Assembly (NCBI RefSeq): GCF_041928815.1 | Contig: NZ_JBHFEI010000002.1 | Span: forward strand, 186,001-250,000 | Source of the DNA: JBHFEI01 sp041928815 | Lineage (GTDB): Bacteria; Pseudomonadota; Alphaproteobacteria; Rhizobiales; Rhizobiaceae | DNA: 64,000 nt | Reading direction: 5' to 3' | Shown: piece after piece, positions 24,726-33,207 of the stretch | Numbering within the stretch: position 1 is the first letter of the stretch | Layout of the letters: each line of letters opens with the position of its first letter | Translations under genes and position numbers: made by a program | Notes under the pieces: model-generated | Databases searched by the model: none | The model's input: the letters and a program-made list of their open reading frames with translations, nothing else | What the model was told of the DNA's origin: nothing

Positions 24726-25922
24726 TCAGTTGCGGATCACCGGATTGCTGATCACGCTTGACGGCTTCGCCAGGCGGAAATCGTCGATCCGGCCCGGGGG
24801 CGGCTCGCCCGCATCGCCACGCTCGACCAGCATGTCGCGCGGGGTCTTCTGCGCGGAAACCGGCAGGGGCGTGCCTCCGAGCAGCGCCGTGCCGCCGTCG
24901 AGCTCAGGGTCGGCGATGTCGATCGGCGGCGTCCTGAGCACCGGTTCATTCGGCAACGGCGCGGCCGCGACCGCATCGCCCGCTCTCTTTGCCGCCTCGC
25001 CCCCACCTGTGCCGTCTGCAACGCCGAGCAGGTCGCGGATCTTGCCCTCGACATAGAAGGCGAGCTTGCGCTTTCCCGCCGTCGTCAGGTTGATGCCGTC
25101 GGCGGCCCGCAGGCGGACCTGCTGTCCGTTGACGTCCGAGCCGGTCGAGACGAAGGCGCCGCTTTCGTCGACGAAACCGTCCCAGATGTCGACGAAACTG
25201 CCGCCGGCCTGCTCCATCTCGGTGCGGAACACGCCGTTCAGCGTCACCATGTCGGCGGTCATCGCACGCGACTGGAAGGGCGGCAGTCCTGCCCAGATCA
25301 CCGGTCGGTCGCCGCTATGGGCAAGCCCGATCAGCGCATCGACGCGCCGCCTGTACTCCGCCATCCAGGCATCGCTCATCGGCTTGTCGCGGCTTTCGCC
25401 GCCGCGCATCTGCTGCCGGTCGTTCGCGCCGAGGCTGATGACGACCACGGAAGGATTTTCTGCGGCGATATGGTCGGCGAGATTGGCCTGCCAGTCGTAG
25501 TAATCCTTGCGGACGATCCCCGAAGATCCGTTGGCGCGGGCGACCACCTTGATGTCGGCGGTCTTCTCGAAGGCCGATGTCAGGCCCTCCGCAAGTCCGC
25601 CGGCGATGAAATCGCCGACGACGAGGACGACGCGGGCATCCGCCGATTTCTCGACCGCCACCGGCGCGGCCGCCGGAGGCGCCGTCTTCTTGCGCGGCGG
25701 CCGCGTCACGCGCCGTTCCGGCTGCGGCGCCGGTTCGACCTCGTAGACGGACCCGTTCTGCTCGTAGACGGCGGCGCGCTTCGGCGCGCCGAAGATGATG
25801 TCGAGCAGGGTGCGGCGCTGGCGCTCCTGGGCGGCGGCGGGACCGACCGCCGCGCAGGCGAGTGCCAGCGCGGCGAGTGCGAGGCCGAGCCTGACGGCCG
25901 GCCGGCCGCTGCGCCAGGCCAT
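24726..25922 (-). CDS. SGNH-fold (DUF459-like) periplasmic protein with altered catalytic residues
   Basis: 398 aa. A signal peptide (about 1-31, ending AAAQ) precedes a proline-rich linker and an SGNH-hydrolase-like domain (about residues 97-300). The family blocks are recognisable: VVGDFIAGGLAEGL in place of GDSL, SLGANDRQQMRGG (block III, asparagine kept), and DGINLTTAGKRKLAFYV (block V). The nucleophile serine is phenylalanine and the block V histidine is asparagine, so ordinary esterase chemistry is not expected. A low-complexity tail follows. Four bases separate it from the upstream lytic transglycosylase gene, suggesting an operon and a cell-wall or surface-polysaccharide setting. Confidence 0.8.
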   Translation of the reverse strand: MAWRSGRPAVRLGLALAALALACAAVGPAAAQERQRRTLLDIIFGAPKRAAVYEQNGSVYEVEPAPQPERRVTRPPRKKTAPPAAAPVAVEKSADARVVLVVGDFIAGGLAEGLTSAFEKTADIKVVARANGSSGIVRKDYYDWQANLADHIAAENPSVVVISLGANDRQQMRGGESRDKPMSDAWMAEYRRRVDALIGLAHSGDRPVIWAGLPPFQSRAMTADMVTLNGVFRTEMEQAGGSFVDIWDGFVDESGAFVSTGSDVNGQQVRLRAADGINLTTAGKRKLAFYVEGKIRDLLGVADGTGGGEAAKRAGDAVAAAPLPNEPVLRTPPIDIADPELDGGTALLGGTPLPVSAQKTPRDMLVERGDAGEPPPGRIDDFRLAKPSSVISNPVIRN

Positions 25923-25926
25923 GGTC

Positions 25927-27150
25927 TCAGTTCCGAAGCGCGCGCAGCAGCAGTTGGGTCGGCTCGCCGTCGGGATGCAGGCCGTTGCGGTTCTGGAAGG
26001 TCTGGATCGCCGCCTTCGAGCCGGAGCCGAAATTGCCGTCGACCTCGCCGCTGTAGTAGCCGAGTTCCTTGAGGCGCGTCTGCAACTCGAACTTCTCGTG
26101 GATGTCGAGCGTGCCGTCCGGACGCGGCCAGCGCTGCGCCATGCCGCCGAAGCCGGCGATCTGGTCGGCCAGCAGGCCGACGCCGAGCGCGTAGGAGTCG
26201 GAATTGTTGTAGTTCTTGATGACGAAGAAGTTCTTGGTCATCAGGAATCCGGGCCCGTTCGCGCCGGCCGGCATCTTCAGCATGGCGCGCTGGTCGCCAT
26301 TGCGAAACCCCTTGCCGCTCGGCCGCGCGAAGCCGAGCGCGGCCCATTGCGCCAGCGTCTTCGTCTGGCCGACATAGTCGCCGGCGCCGCGCGGCGGCAC
26401 GACCTCGAAGCCCCAGGTCTCTCCGGGCCGCCAGCCGTTCTTCTTCAGCAGGTTGGCGGCCGTCGCCAGCGCGTCCGGGACGGAGTTCCAGATGTCGCGA
26501 TGGCCGTTGCCGTCGGCATCGACGGCATAGAGCAGGTAGCTCGTCGGGATGAACTGGGTGTGACCCATGGCGCCGGCCCAGGAGCCGGTGAGTTCGCGCG
26601 GCGTGATGTCGCCGCTCTGCAGGATCTTCAGCGCGGCGATCAGCTGGGTGCGCGCATATTTCGCCCGCTTCTTGTCGGCATAGGCAAGGGTTGCCAGCGC
26701 CCGGGGCACGTAATGCAGGCGCTCGGTCTTCTCCAGCACGGCGCCGTAGTTCGATTCCATCGACCAGATCGCCAGCAGGATCGAGCGGTCGACGCCGAAA
26801 TGCCGCTCCAGCGCGGCGAGTGTGCGCTGGTGCTTTTCCGCCATCTGCTGGCCGACGCCGCGGGTGTAGGGATTGACGCGGGAATCGACATACTCCCAGA
26901 TCTTGTGCTTGAATTCGGGCTGGTAGCGTGCTTTTTCAAGCACATCCGGATCGGGCGACTTGACCCCGGCAAAGGCCTTGCGGTAGGTCGCCTCGCTGAT
27001 GCCGCTCTTCGCCGCGGTCGTATAGAAACTGTTGATCCATTGCTGGAAATCCGGGTCGGCCCGGGACGGGGAGGACATCAGAAGCGCGCCCGCGCCGATC
27101 ACCAGGGCAGCCAGCGTGCTGCGAAGACGAAAATGACGGTTCGTGTTCAT
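25927..27150 (-). CDS. Lytic murein transglycosylase (MltB-like) with peptidoglycan-binding domain
   Basis: 407 aa from the ATG at 27150 (MNTNRHFRLRSTL), giving a signal peptide that ends near SSPSRA. The SLT_2/MltB catalytic domain covers about residues 30-330: LLAIWSMESNYGAVLEKT carries the catalytic glutamate, SWAGAMGHTQFIPTSY and DADGNGHRDIWNS are family blocks. The C-terminal ~60 residues (LQTRLKELGYYSGEVDGNFG and beyond) are a PG_binding_1 domain. It cleaves the MurNAc-GlcNAc bond of peptidoglycan to form 1,6-anhydroMurNAc, acting in the periplasm. No lipobox is visible, so it is probably soluble. Transcribed with the SGNH protein gene downstream. Confidence 0.9.
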   Translation of the reverse strand: MNTNRHFRLRSTLAALVIGAGALLMSSPSRADPDFQQWINSFYTTAAKSGISEATYRKAFAGVKSPDPDVLEKARYQPEFKHKIWEYVDSRVNPYTRGVGQQMAEKHQRTLAALERHFGVDRSILLAIWSMESNYGAVLEKTERLHYVPRALATLAYADKKRAKYARTQLIAALKILQSGDITPRELTGSWAGAMGHTQFIPTSYLLYAVDADGNGHRDIWNSVPDALATAANLLKKNGWRPGETWGFEVVPPRGAGDYVGQTKTLAQWAALGFARPSGKGFRNGDQRAMLKMPAGANGPGFLMTKNFFVIKNYNNSDSYALGVGLLADQIAGFGGMAQRWPRPDGTLDIHEKFELQTRLKELGYYSGEVDGNFGSGSKAAIQTFQNRNGLHPDGEPTQLLLRALRN

Positions 27151-27348
27151 CGGTTCTCGGTTCCTTTTCTCCGCGCAATCGATGGCTGTCTGTGGTCCAT
27201 CGCGCACACATTGAAAGATCTTCGTCAGATCTCGGTCGATTCCGGCGGCACTCGAAAATACAGCCGATGTCGTCAGGTTACCTAAACGGAGTCAACAAAC
27301 TCTTTACCATGCGCCGGCGCCGCTGTCTGCGTTGGTAAAAAAGGAACA

Positions 27349-27399
27349 CATTGCCGTTAAAGCAGTTTCCGGGCGTGCCGGCGGTGCGCAACGGCAATG
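27349..27399 (+). promoter_or_regulatory. Long-range inverted repeat in the galU leader
   Basis: CATTGCCGTT (27349-27358) pairs perfectly with AACGGCAATG (27390-27399), enclosing a smaller CCGG-GCGTG-CCGG hairpin. The structure ends about 20 bases before the galU ribosome-binding site. It may be an RNA leader structure; no known riboswitch class is recognised. Confidence 0.35.
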
Positions 27400-27429
27400 A
27401 ATGCCAGAATTTTCCCGATGGAGGTGTCA

Positions 27430-28314
27430 ATGCGTGACAAGCGTAAGGTTCGCAAGGCCGTGTTTCCCGTCGCCGGTCTTGGAACCCGGTTCCTTCCCGC
27501 GACCAAGGCCGTGCCGAAGGAAATGCTGACCGTCGTCGACAAGCCGGTGATCCAGTATGTCGTTGACGAGGCGCTTGAAGCCGGCATCGAGCACCTGATC
27601 TTCGTCACCGGCCGCTCCAAGGCGGTGATCGAGGACTATTTCGACATCCAGGTCGAGCTGGAACAGACGCTGCGCGACCGCAACAAGCAGGCCGAACTCA
27701 CCCTGCTCGACACGATCCTGCCGACCGCCGGCACGACGAGCTTCACCCGCCAGCAATCGCCGCTGGGGCTTGGACATGCGGTGTGGTGCGCCCGCGAGCT
27801 CGTCGGCGACGAGCCCTTCGCCGTATTGCTGCCGGACATGATCATGAAGGGCGAGAAGGGGTGCCTGAAGGGCATGGTCGAGCTCTACGCGCAGAGCGGC
27901 GGCAACGTCATCGCCGTCGAGGAGTGCGCGCCGGACCAGGCGCACAAATACGGCATCGTCGGTGTCGGCGACCGCATCGGCGACGGCTTCCGCATCACCA
28001 AAATGGTCGAGAAGCCGGCCAAGGGCACGGCGCCGTCCAACTTCTTCATCAACGGCCGCTACATCCTGCAGCCGGAGATCTTCCCGATTCTGGCCACCCA
28101 GGAGCGCGGCGCCGGCAACGAGATCCAGCTGACCGACGGCATGCTGAAGCTCTCCGAATGGCAGCAGTTCGCCGCCTATCATTTCCGTGGCACGACCTAT
28201 GACTGCGGCGCCAAGGACGGCTTCATCCTGGCCAATGTCGCCTTCGCGCTGGAGCGCGAGGATATCCGCGCGCTGGTCGAGGCGCCTCTCAAGGATCTCG
28301 TCGGCGGTCTCTGA
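27430..28314 (+). CDS. galU: UTP--glucose-1-phosphate uridylyltransferase
   Basis: 294 aa from the ATG at 27430, five bases after GGAGG; an in-frame ATG at 27397 lacks such a site. The nucleotidyltransferase signature KAVFPVAGLGTRFLPATKAVPKEML is at the N-terminus, with the catalytic lysine in it, followed by VDKPVIQYVVDEAL, FAVLLPDMIM (metal-binding aspartate) and IVEKPA-like MVEKPAKGTAPSN. The product UDP-glucose feeds exopolysaccharide, LPS and cyclic glucan synthesis. It stands alone; a perfect palindromic terminator separates it from the convergent type I secretion operon. Confidence 0.96.
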   Translation: MRDKRKVRKAVFPVAGLGTRFLPATKAVPKEMLTVVDKPVIQYVVDEALEAGIEHLIFVTGRSKAVIEDYFDIQVELEQTLRDRNKQAELTLLDTILPTAGTTSFTRQQSPLGLGHAVWCARELVGDEPFAVLLPDMIMKGEKGCLKGMVELYAQSGGNVIAVEECAPDQAHKYGIVGVGDRIGDGFRITKMVEKPAKGTAPSNFFINGRYILQPEIFPILATQERGAGNEIQLTDGMLKLSEWQQFAAYHFRGTTYDCGAKDGFILANVAFALEREDIRALVEAPLKDLVGGL

Positions 28315-28332
28315 CCGTCCGACGCCATCCGC

Positions 28333-28370
28333 GACATGAAAACGGGCCCGATCGGGCCCGTTTTCATGTC
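28333..28370. terminator. 38-bp perfect palindrome, bidirectional terminator
   Basis: GACATGAAAACGGGCCCGA and its exact complement meet at the centre (28351/28352). The GC core CGGGCCCG is flanked by AAAA/TTTT on both strands. It lies between the convergent galU and prsE genes. Confidence 0.85.
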
Positions 28371-28392
28371 AGGTTCCATCTTCGAGGCAGGA

Positions 28393-29718
28393 TCACTCTC
28401 CGCGGAAGGCGTGGTGCATCTGCTCGGTCAGCGGCTTGGCGAAGTAGGAGATCACCGTCCGGTCGGCGATCTTGATGAAGACCTCGGCCGGCATGCCCGG
28501 ATAGAGCGCCAGGCCCTTGAGCTTGGCGAGGCTCTCCGGCTTCGGCTGGATGCGGAGCGGATAGTAGCTGATGCCGCTGCGCTGGTCGGTGACGAGATCG
28601 GGCGCGATGTTGACGACCTCTCCGTCGATCACCGGCGTCGTGCGCTGATTGAAGGCGCTGAAGCGGATCTCGACCGGCTGGCCGATGCGGATCTGGTCGA
28701 TGTCGTGCGTGGCGATCTTGGCCTCGACGGTGAGGTTGTCGGCCTCCGGAACGACCAGCATCAGCGTCTCGCCCGGATTGATGACACCCTCGACGGTATG
28801 GACCGCGAGCTGGTAGACCCGGCCGCTGATCGGCGCGCGGATGTCGAGGCGGCGCATCTGGTCCTGCGCGGCGATGCGCCGGTCCTCGTATTCGGCGATC
28901 CGGCCCTCGACCTCGGTCAGCTCCTTCGCCGCCTCCTCGCGCCGGTCCTCGTTGAGCTGCAGGATCTGCAGGTCGATCTCTGAGGAGCGGCCGGCGGCCT
29001 GGGCGCGGGCGGCGATGCGCGCGCCGCGCTCGCCCTCGAGCTCGGCCTTCTGACGCTTCAGGCTGGTGACGCGCTGGAAGGCGACGAGCCCCTTGGAATA
29101 GAGCGAATCGACGCCCGTCAGTTCCTCGTCGATCAGCGTCAGCGAAGCCTCGATCGCGGTGATCTGCACCGTCTGGCCCTCGGCCTCGGTGACGAGCTGC
29201 GCCTTGCGCGCCACCAGCTGGCTGCGCATGCCGGCAAGCGCGCTGAGCTTGCTGTCGAAGAGCTTGTGCTCGCTTTCGACCAGTTTCTCGACATTCTCGG
29301 CCGATGTCAGGTCGGCGAGGTTCTCGGGGATGGTGAAATCCGTCGACTCGACGCGCTCGGCCGTCAGCCGCGCCCGCCGGGCATAGAGCTGGGCAAGCGT
29401 GTTCTCGACGATCGACAGGTTCGCCGCAACCGTCGTCGCATCGAGGGTGAGCAGCACCTGGCCTGCCGTGACGCGGTCGCCCTCCTTGACGAAGAGCTTG
29501 CCGACGATGCCGCCCGAGAGGTGCTGCACCTTCTTGACATTGCTTTCGACGATCACCGTGCCGGGGGCGACGACGGCGCTCGAAAGCTCGGAAGTGACCG
29601 CCCAGCCGCCGATGCCGAGCACCAGCGCGCCGGCAAGAACCGTCACGGCCAGCATGTGGCGGCCGAGCGACCGGCGCGAGGCGCGGGTGCGGGTGTCGCC
29701 TTCGATTGTCTTCGTCAT
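28393..29718 (-). CDS. prsE: Type I secretion membrane-fusion (HlyD-family) adaptor
   Basis: 441 aa. One N-terminal membrane helix (about residues 25-47) is followed by the periplasmic body: a biotinyl-lipoyl half (VKKVQHLSGGIVGKLFVKEGDRVTAGQ), a long coiled coil (about 90-280, many E/R/L heptads), the second lipoyl half (IRAPISGRVYQLAVHTVEGVI) and the HlyD C-terminal beta-domain ending in MPAEVFIKIADRTVISYFAKPL. It bridges the inner-membrane ABC exporter and a TolC-type outer-membrane channel. Its start overlaps the ABC gene stop (ATGA). The cluster resembles rhizobial PrsDE, which exports glycanases and RTX-type proteins. No substrate gene is adjacent. Confidence 0.9.
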   Translation of the reverse strand: MTKTIEGDTRTRASRRSLGRHMLAVTVLAGALVLGIGGWAVTSELSSAVVAPGTVIVESNVKKVQHLSGGIVGKLFVKEGDRVTAGQVLLTLDATTVAANLSIVENTLAQLYARRARLTAERVESTDFTIPENLADLTSAENVEKLVESEHKLFDSKLSALAGMRSQLVARKAQLVTEAEGQTVQITAIEASLTLIDEELTGVDSLYSKGLVAFQRVTSLKRQKAELEGERGARIAARAQAAGRSSEIDLQILQLNEDRREEAAKELTEVEGRIAEYEDRRIAAQDQMRRLDIRAPISGRVYQLAVHTVEGVINPGETLMLVVPEADNLTVEAKIATHDIDQIRIGQPVEIRFSAFNQRTTPVIDGEVVNIAPDLVTDQRSGISYYPLRIQPKPESLAKLKGLALYPGMPAEVFIKIADRTVISYFAKPLTEQMHHAFRGE

Positions 29719-31487
29719 TGCGCTGCTTCCTGTTGTCCCTCGCCGACGACCTTCAGCGGCGCGGCGCGGGGGCCGGGAACGGCCTGGTTGTCGCGGCGCA
29801 GCACCTGCGCCAGAACCTCTTCCTTCGGGCCGAAGGCCTGCACGCGGCCGTCCTGCATCATCAGCACCATGTCGGCGCTGGCGAGCGCGCTCGGCCGGTG
29901 GGCGATGACGACGACGATGCCGCCGCGCATGCGCACGCCCATGATCGCCTCGGCGAGCGCCTGCTCGCCCTCGGCGTCGAGGTTGGAGTTCGGTTCGTCG
30001 AGCACGACGAGGAAGGGGTTGCCGAAGAGGGCGCGGGCAAGTGCGACGCGCTGGCGCTGGCCGGCCGAAAGGGCCGCGCCGCCGTCGCCGATGTCGGTCT
30101 CGTAGCCGTTCGGAAGCTTGAGGATCAGGTCGTGCACCCGGGCGGCCTTGGCGGCGGCGACGACCGTGTCTGCGTCCGGATCATCGATGAAGCGGGAAAT
30201 GTTCTGCGCCACGGTGCCGGCGAAGAGCTCGACATCCTGCGGCAGGTAGCCGATATGCTGGCCGAGGATATCCGGGTCCCACTGGTCGAGCGCGGCGCCG
30301 TCGAGGCGCACCGAGCCGCGATAGGCGGGCCAGACGCCGATGATGACGCGGGCGAGCGTGCTCTTGCCCGAGGCGCTCGGGCCGATGACGCCGAGCGCGC
30401 TGCCGGCTCGCACCGAGAAGCTCACCTCGGCGATGGTCAGCTTCTGCGCCGCCGGCGGTCCGCTCGCGATCGCTTCCACGCTCAACCGGTCGCCGGGCGC
30501 AGGCAGGGCAAGCGGCTTTTCCTTTTCGGGCAGCGCCTTCAGCAGGTCCTTCAGCCGCGCCCAGCTCTGCCGGGCCGAGACGAAGCTGCGCCAGTTGCCG
30601 ATCGCCAGTTCCACCGGCGCGAGCGCCCGCGCCGTCAGGATCGAGCCGGCGATGATGATGCCCGGGGAGGCCTGCCCCTCGATGACGAGCAGCGCGCCGG
30701 TCGCGAGCACGCCGGATTGCAGCGCCATGCGGAACACCTTCGACACCGCGCCATAGCCGTTGCCGACGTCGGAGGTGACGCGGTTCTGTTCGCGATAGGC
30801 GCCGTTTCGCTTCTCCCAGATCGCCGACATGCGGCCCATCATGCCCATCGCCTGCATCACCTCGGCGTTGCGCTGCGAGGCCTGGGCAAAGGCATTGCGG
30901 TGGCTGCCGGTCTCGGCGGCGAGCTTGGAGGGGCCCGCGGTGCCGCGATTGGTGAGGAAGGTGAGGGCGATCAGGATCACCGTGCCGCAGATCGCGACGA
31001 TGCCGATCCAGGGATGGAACAGGAAGCAGATCAGGATGTAGAAGGGCAGCCAGGGGGCGTCGAAGAAGGCGCCCGGACCGGTGCTCGACAGGAAGGCGCG
31101 CACCTGGTCGAAGTCGCGCAGCGCCTGCAGCCCGTCGCCCTGCGTCTTGAGTTTCAGCGGCGACTGGACGACGGCGCGGTAGATGCGCTGCCCCATCACC
31201 TCGTCCAGCGCCCCGGCGATGCGCACCAGCATGCGGCCGCGCACCATCTCGAAGGCGCCCTGGAAGCCATAGAGGAGGAGGGCCAGGATGCTGAGCGCGA
31301 TCAGCGTCGGGATACTGCCGCTCGGCAGGACGCGGTCGTAGACCTCCAGCATGTAGAAGGAGCCGGTGAGATAGAGGATATTGATCAGTACGCTGGCAAT
31401 GAAGACCCCGACGAAGGCCGACCAGCAGGAGCGCAGCGCCTGACCGGGATCGGAATCCGAGGTCGTCTTCTTGGAAAAATAGCTCAC
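29715..31487 (-). CDS. prsD: Type I secretion ABC exporter (permease/ATPase)
   Basis: 590 aa from a GTG at 31487, chosen because AAGGG lies eight bases upstream and the upstream extension has no domain character. The N-terminal half holds the transmembrane domain (first helices about residues 20-45 and 55-80). The ATPase half has Walker A GVIGPSASGKSTLAR (about 360), the Q-loop YLPQDVELF, signature LSAGQRQRVALARAL and Walker B FLVVLDEPNSNLD. There is no C39 peptidase domain, as in PrtD/PrsD. It powers export of C-terminally signalled proteins with the HlyD partner downstream. The substrate is unknown. Confidence 0.9.
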   Translation of the reverse strand: MSYFSKKTTSDSDPGQALRSCWSAFVGVFIASVLINILYLTGSFYMLEVYDRVLPSGSIPTLIALSILALLLYGFQGAFEMVRGRMLVRIAGALDEVMGQRIYRAVVQSPLKLKTQGDGLQALRDFDQVRAFLSSTGPGAFFDAPWLPFYILICFLFHPWIGIVAICGTVILIALTFLTNRGTAGPSKLAAETGSHRNAFAQASQRNAEVMQAMGMMGRMSAIWEKRNGAYREQNRVTSDVGNGYGAVSKVFRMALQSGVLATGALLVIEGQASPGIIIAGSILTARALAPVELAIGNWRSFVSARQSWARLKDLLKALPEKEKPLALPAPGDRLSVEAIASGPPAAQKLTIAEVSFSVRAGSALGVIGPSASGKSTLARVIIGVWPAYRGSVRLDGAALDQWDPDILGQHIGYLPQDVELFAGTVAQNISRFIDDPDADTVVAAAKAARVHDLILKLPNGYETDIGDGGAALSAGQRQRVALARALFGNPFLVVLDEPNSNLDAEGEQALAEAIMGVRMRGGIVVVIAHRPSALASADMVLMMQDGRVQAFGPKEEVLAQVLRRDNQAVPGPRAAPLKVVGEGQQEAAQ

Positions 31488-31791
31488 GGCATGAACCCTT
31501 GAATGAAGCCCCGCGTCGAGGACGGACGCATACGTCTCAACCGACTGTTTCTGAAATATGCCGGCGCCCATCCCTTGCCCGGCCGTCGACGCACATCCAT
31601 GCGACAATCATGTCAAAATTCGGTTGCCCTGCCCGACGTCCGTCGCCGCCGGCAAGCGGCGGTGCGTCCGACCATCGCATGGCGGTTATGAACATATCGC
31701 AAATAGCTGAAATTGTGCCTTTTCGCAACGCGACTTATTGGGCGCTTCTCGTCTGCCCCGTGCGTGTGCGCGGGGGCGGGAGGGGCCGCGC
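31488..31791. other. 304-bp intergenic region, no gene seen
   Basis: The region between the exporter gene and the kinase fusion should hold the exporter promoter. Only short shadow frames are present. AT-rich ATGAACATATCGCAAATAGC at 31688-31707 stands out slightly but gives no clear promoter. Confidence 0.5.
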
Positions 31792-33195
31792 TCAGGCCCC
31801 GAGGCGGGCGTGGACGAAGGCAAGGACGGGGTCGAGCGCGAATGTCTCCGTCGTGTCGATCGCGAAGGCGTCGGCAAGGCCGGTCGGTGCGGCGCGTCCG
31901 GCAAGCGCCACGAGTTCCGGAATATAGTCCGCGCCCGGATGGCCGGCCGGGCGGCTGTCGAGCCGGGCGGCATAGCGTTCGGCCAGCACCTCGGGCGGCG
32001 CGTGGCACCAGAGTTCGGCGATCGCCGTTACGCCGGCCGTCTCCAGGTGGGATCGCAGCGTCTCAATCGGCTGGAAGCCGAACCAGGCGTCGATGATGAC
32101 GGTTGTGCCGTCCGGCGCATCCCGCAGGATCGAGAAGATCGCCGCGTAGCTCGCCCGGCCGAGGGTGCGATTGAAGGCGCGGTCGCCGCCGCCGAGTTCC
32201 TTTAGGAAGGGGTTCTTGACCGTGTCGAGTGCCAGCACCGGCCAGCCGGTCGCCCGCGCGAGGGCACCGGCGACGCCGCTCTTGCCGGCGGCGGGGACGC
32301 CGTTGACGAGCACCGCGCGCTTTCCGGCGGGACGGATGGACCCGAGCGCCGCAAGGGCCGCGCCGATGACGCCGGCGTCGTCGCCGAGGGCGGCGGCTTC
32401 TATCTGCGGGCGGAACCAGCCCGAGCCGGCCGGTATCCGTTCGAGGGCGCTGGCGGCTTCGCGGCCGAGACCGCCGCCGAGCAGCACCAGTTCCGGATCG
32501 ACGCTTGCCGAAAGCGTGTCGATCGCGGCGCGCAGGGGCGCGGCCCAGTCCGTCAGGATCGCCTGCGCCACCGCGTCTCCGGCGGCGGCGTGCGCCATCA
32601 GATCGCCGGCGGTCGTCTCCCGCGCCAGCCCGGCCTGCGTGATGCGCCGCCGCAGCGCCGTGCCGGAACTGGTCGTCTCGACGCAGCCCCTCCGCCCGCA
32701 CAGGCATTCCTGTCCGTGAATGTCGATGGTGATGTGGCCGAGCTGGCCCGCGGTGCGGCTGCCGCGCAGGATGCGCCCGCCGCTCGCCAGCGCGCCGCCG
32801 ATGCCGGTGCCGATCGTCAGCATCGCCACCTCGCCGCGCCCGCGCGCCACGCCCACGGCCATTTCGGCGACGAGCGCCATGCTGCAGTCATTGTCGATGT
32901 GGACGGGCCGTCCGGTCCGCTCCTCGACCATGCCGGCGAGGTCGAGCGTCGACAGGTCGAGATAGCCGCCGGACAGCACCCTCCGCCGGTGCGGGTCGAC
33001 GCGGCCCGGCACGCCGATGCCGATCGCCCTGACCTCCGGCGCATCGATGTCGGCGATCAGGGAAAGGATCCTGTCGACGGCGCGCGCTGCATCCGGTCCG
33101 CTCGGCGCCGAGACCTTGGCGAGAATTGTCCCTTCGGCGGAGACGCGGGCGGCACGGATGTTGGTGCCGCCGATGTCGATGCCGATCGCCGCCAT
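31792..33195 (-). CDS. ROK-family sugar kinase fused to a P-loop kinase domain
   Basis: 467 aa in two parts. Residues 1-290 are a ROK kinase: IGIDIGGTNIRAARV (phosphate 1), HIDNDCSMALVAE, LTIGTGIGGALASGG, LGHITID, and the zinc motif CLCGRRGCVE. From about residue 293 a second nucleotide-binding domain begins with VLVNGVPAAGKSGVAGAL (Walker A), then TTVIIDAWFGFQ, resembling small sugar- or chloramphenicol-phosphotransferase-type P-loop kinases. ROK proteins phosphorylate glucose, mannose, N-acetyl sugars and the like. The fusion suggests two phosphorylation steps in one polypeptide, matching an aldolase that acts on a bisphosphate or ketose phosphate. The class I aldolase gene lies immediately upstream in the operon. 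The substrate is unknown. Confidence 0.82.
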   Translation of the reverse strand: MAAIGIDIGGTNIRAARVSAEGTILAKVSAPSGPDAARAVDRILSLIADIDAPEVRAIGIGVPGRVDPHRRRVLSGGYLDLSTLDLAGMVEERTGRPVHIDNDCSMALVAEMAVGVARGRGEVAMLTIGTGIGGALASGGRILRGSRTAGQLGHITIDIHGQECLCGRRGCVETTSSGTALRRRITQAGLARETTAGDLMAHAAAGDAVAQAILTDWAAPLRAAIDTLSASVDPELVLLGGGLGREAASALERIPAGSGWFRPQIEAAALGDDAGVIGAALAALGSIRPAGKRAVLVNGVPAAGKSGVAGALARATGWPVLALDTVKNPFLKELGGGDRAFNRTLGRASYAAIFSILRDAPDGTTVIIDAWFGFQPIETLRSHLETAGVTAIAELWCHAPPEVLAERYAARLDSRPAGHPGADYIPELVALAGRAAPTGLADAFAIDTTETFALDPVLAFVHARLGA

Positions 33196-33207
33196 CGTCG
33201 TCGGTCC

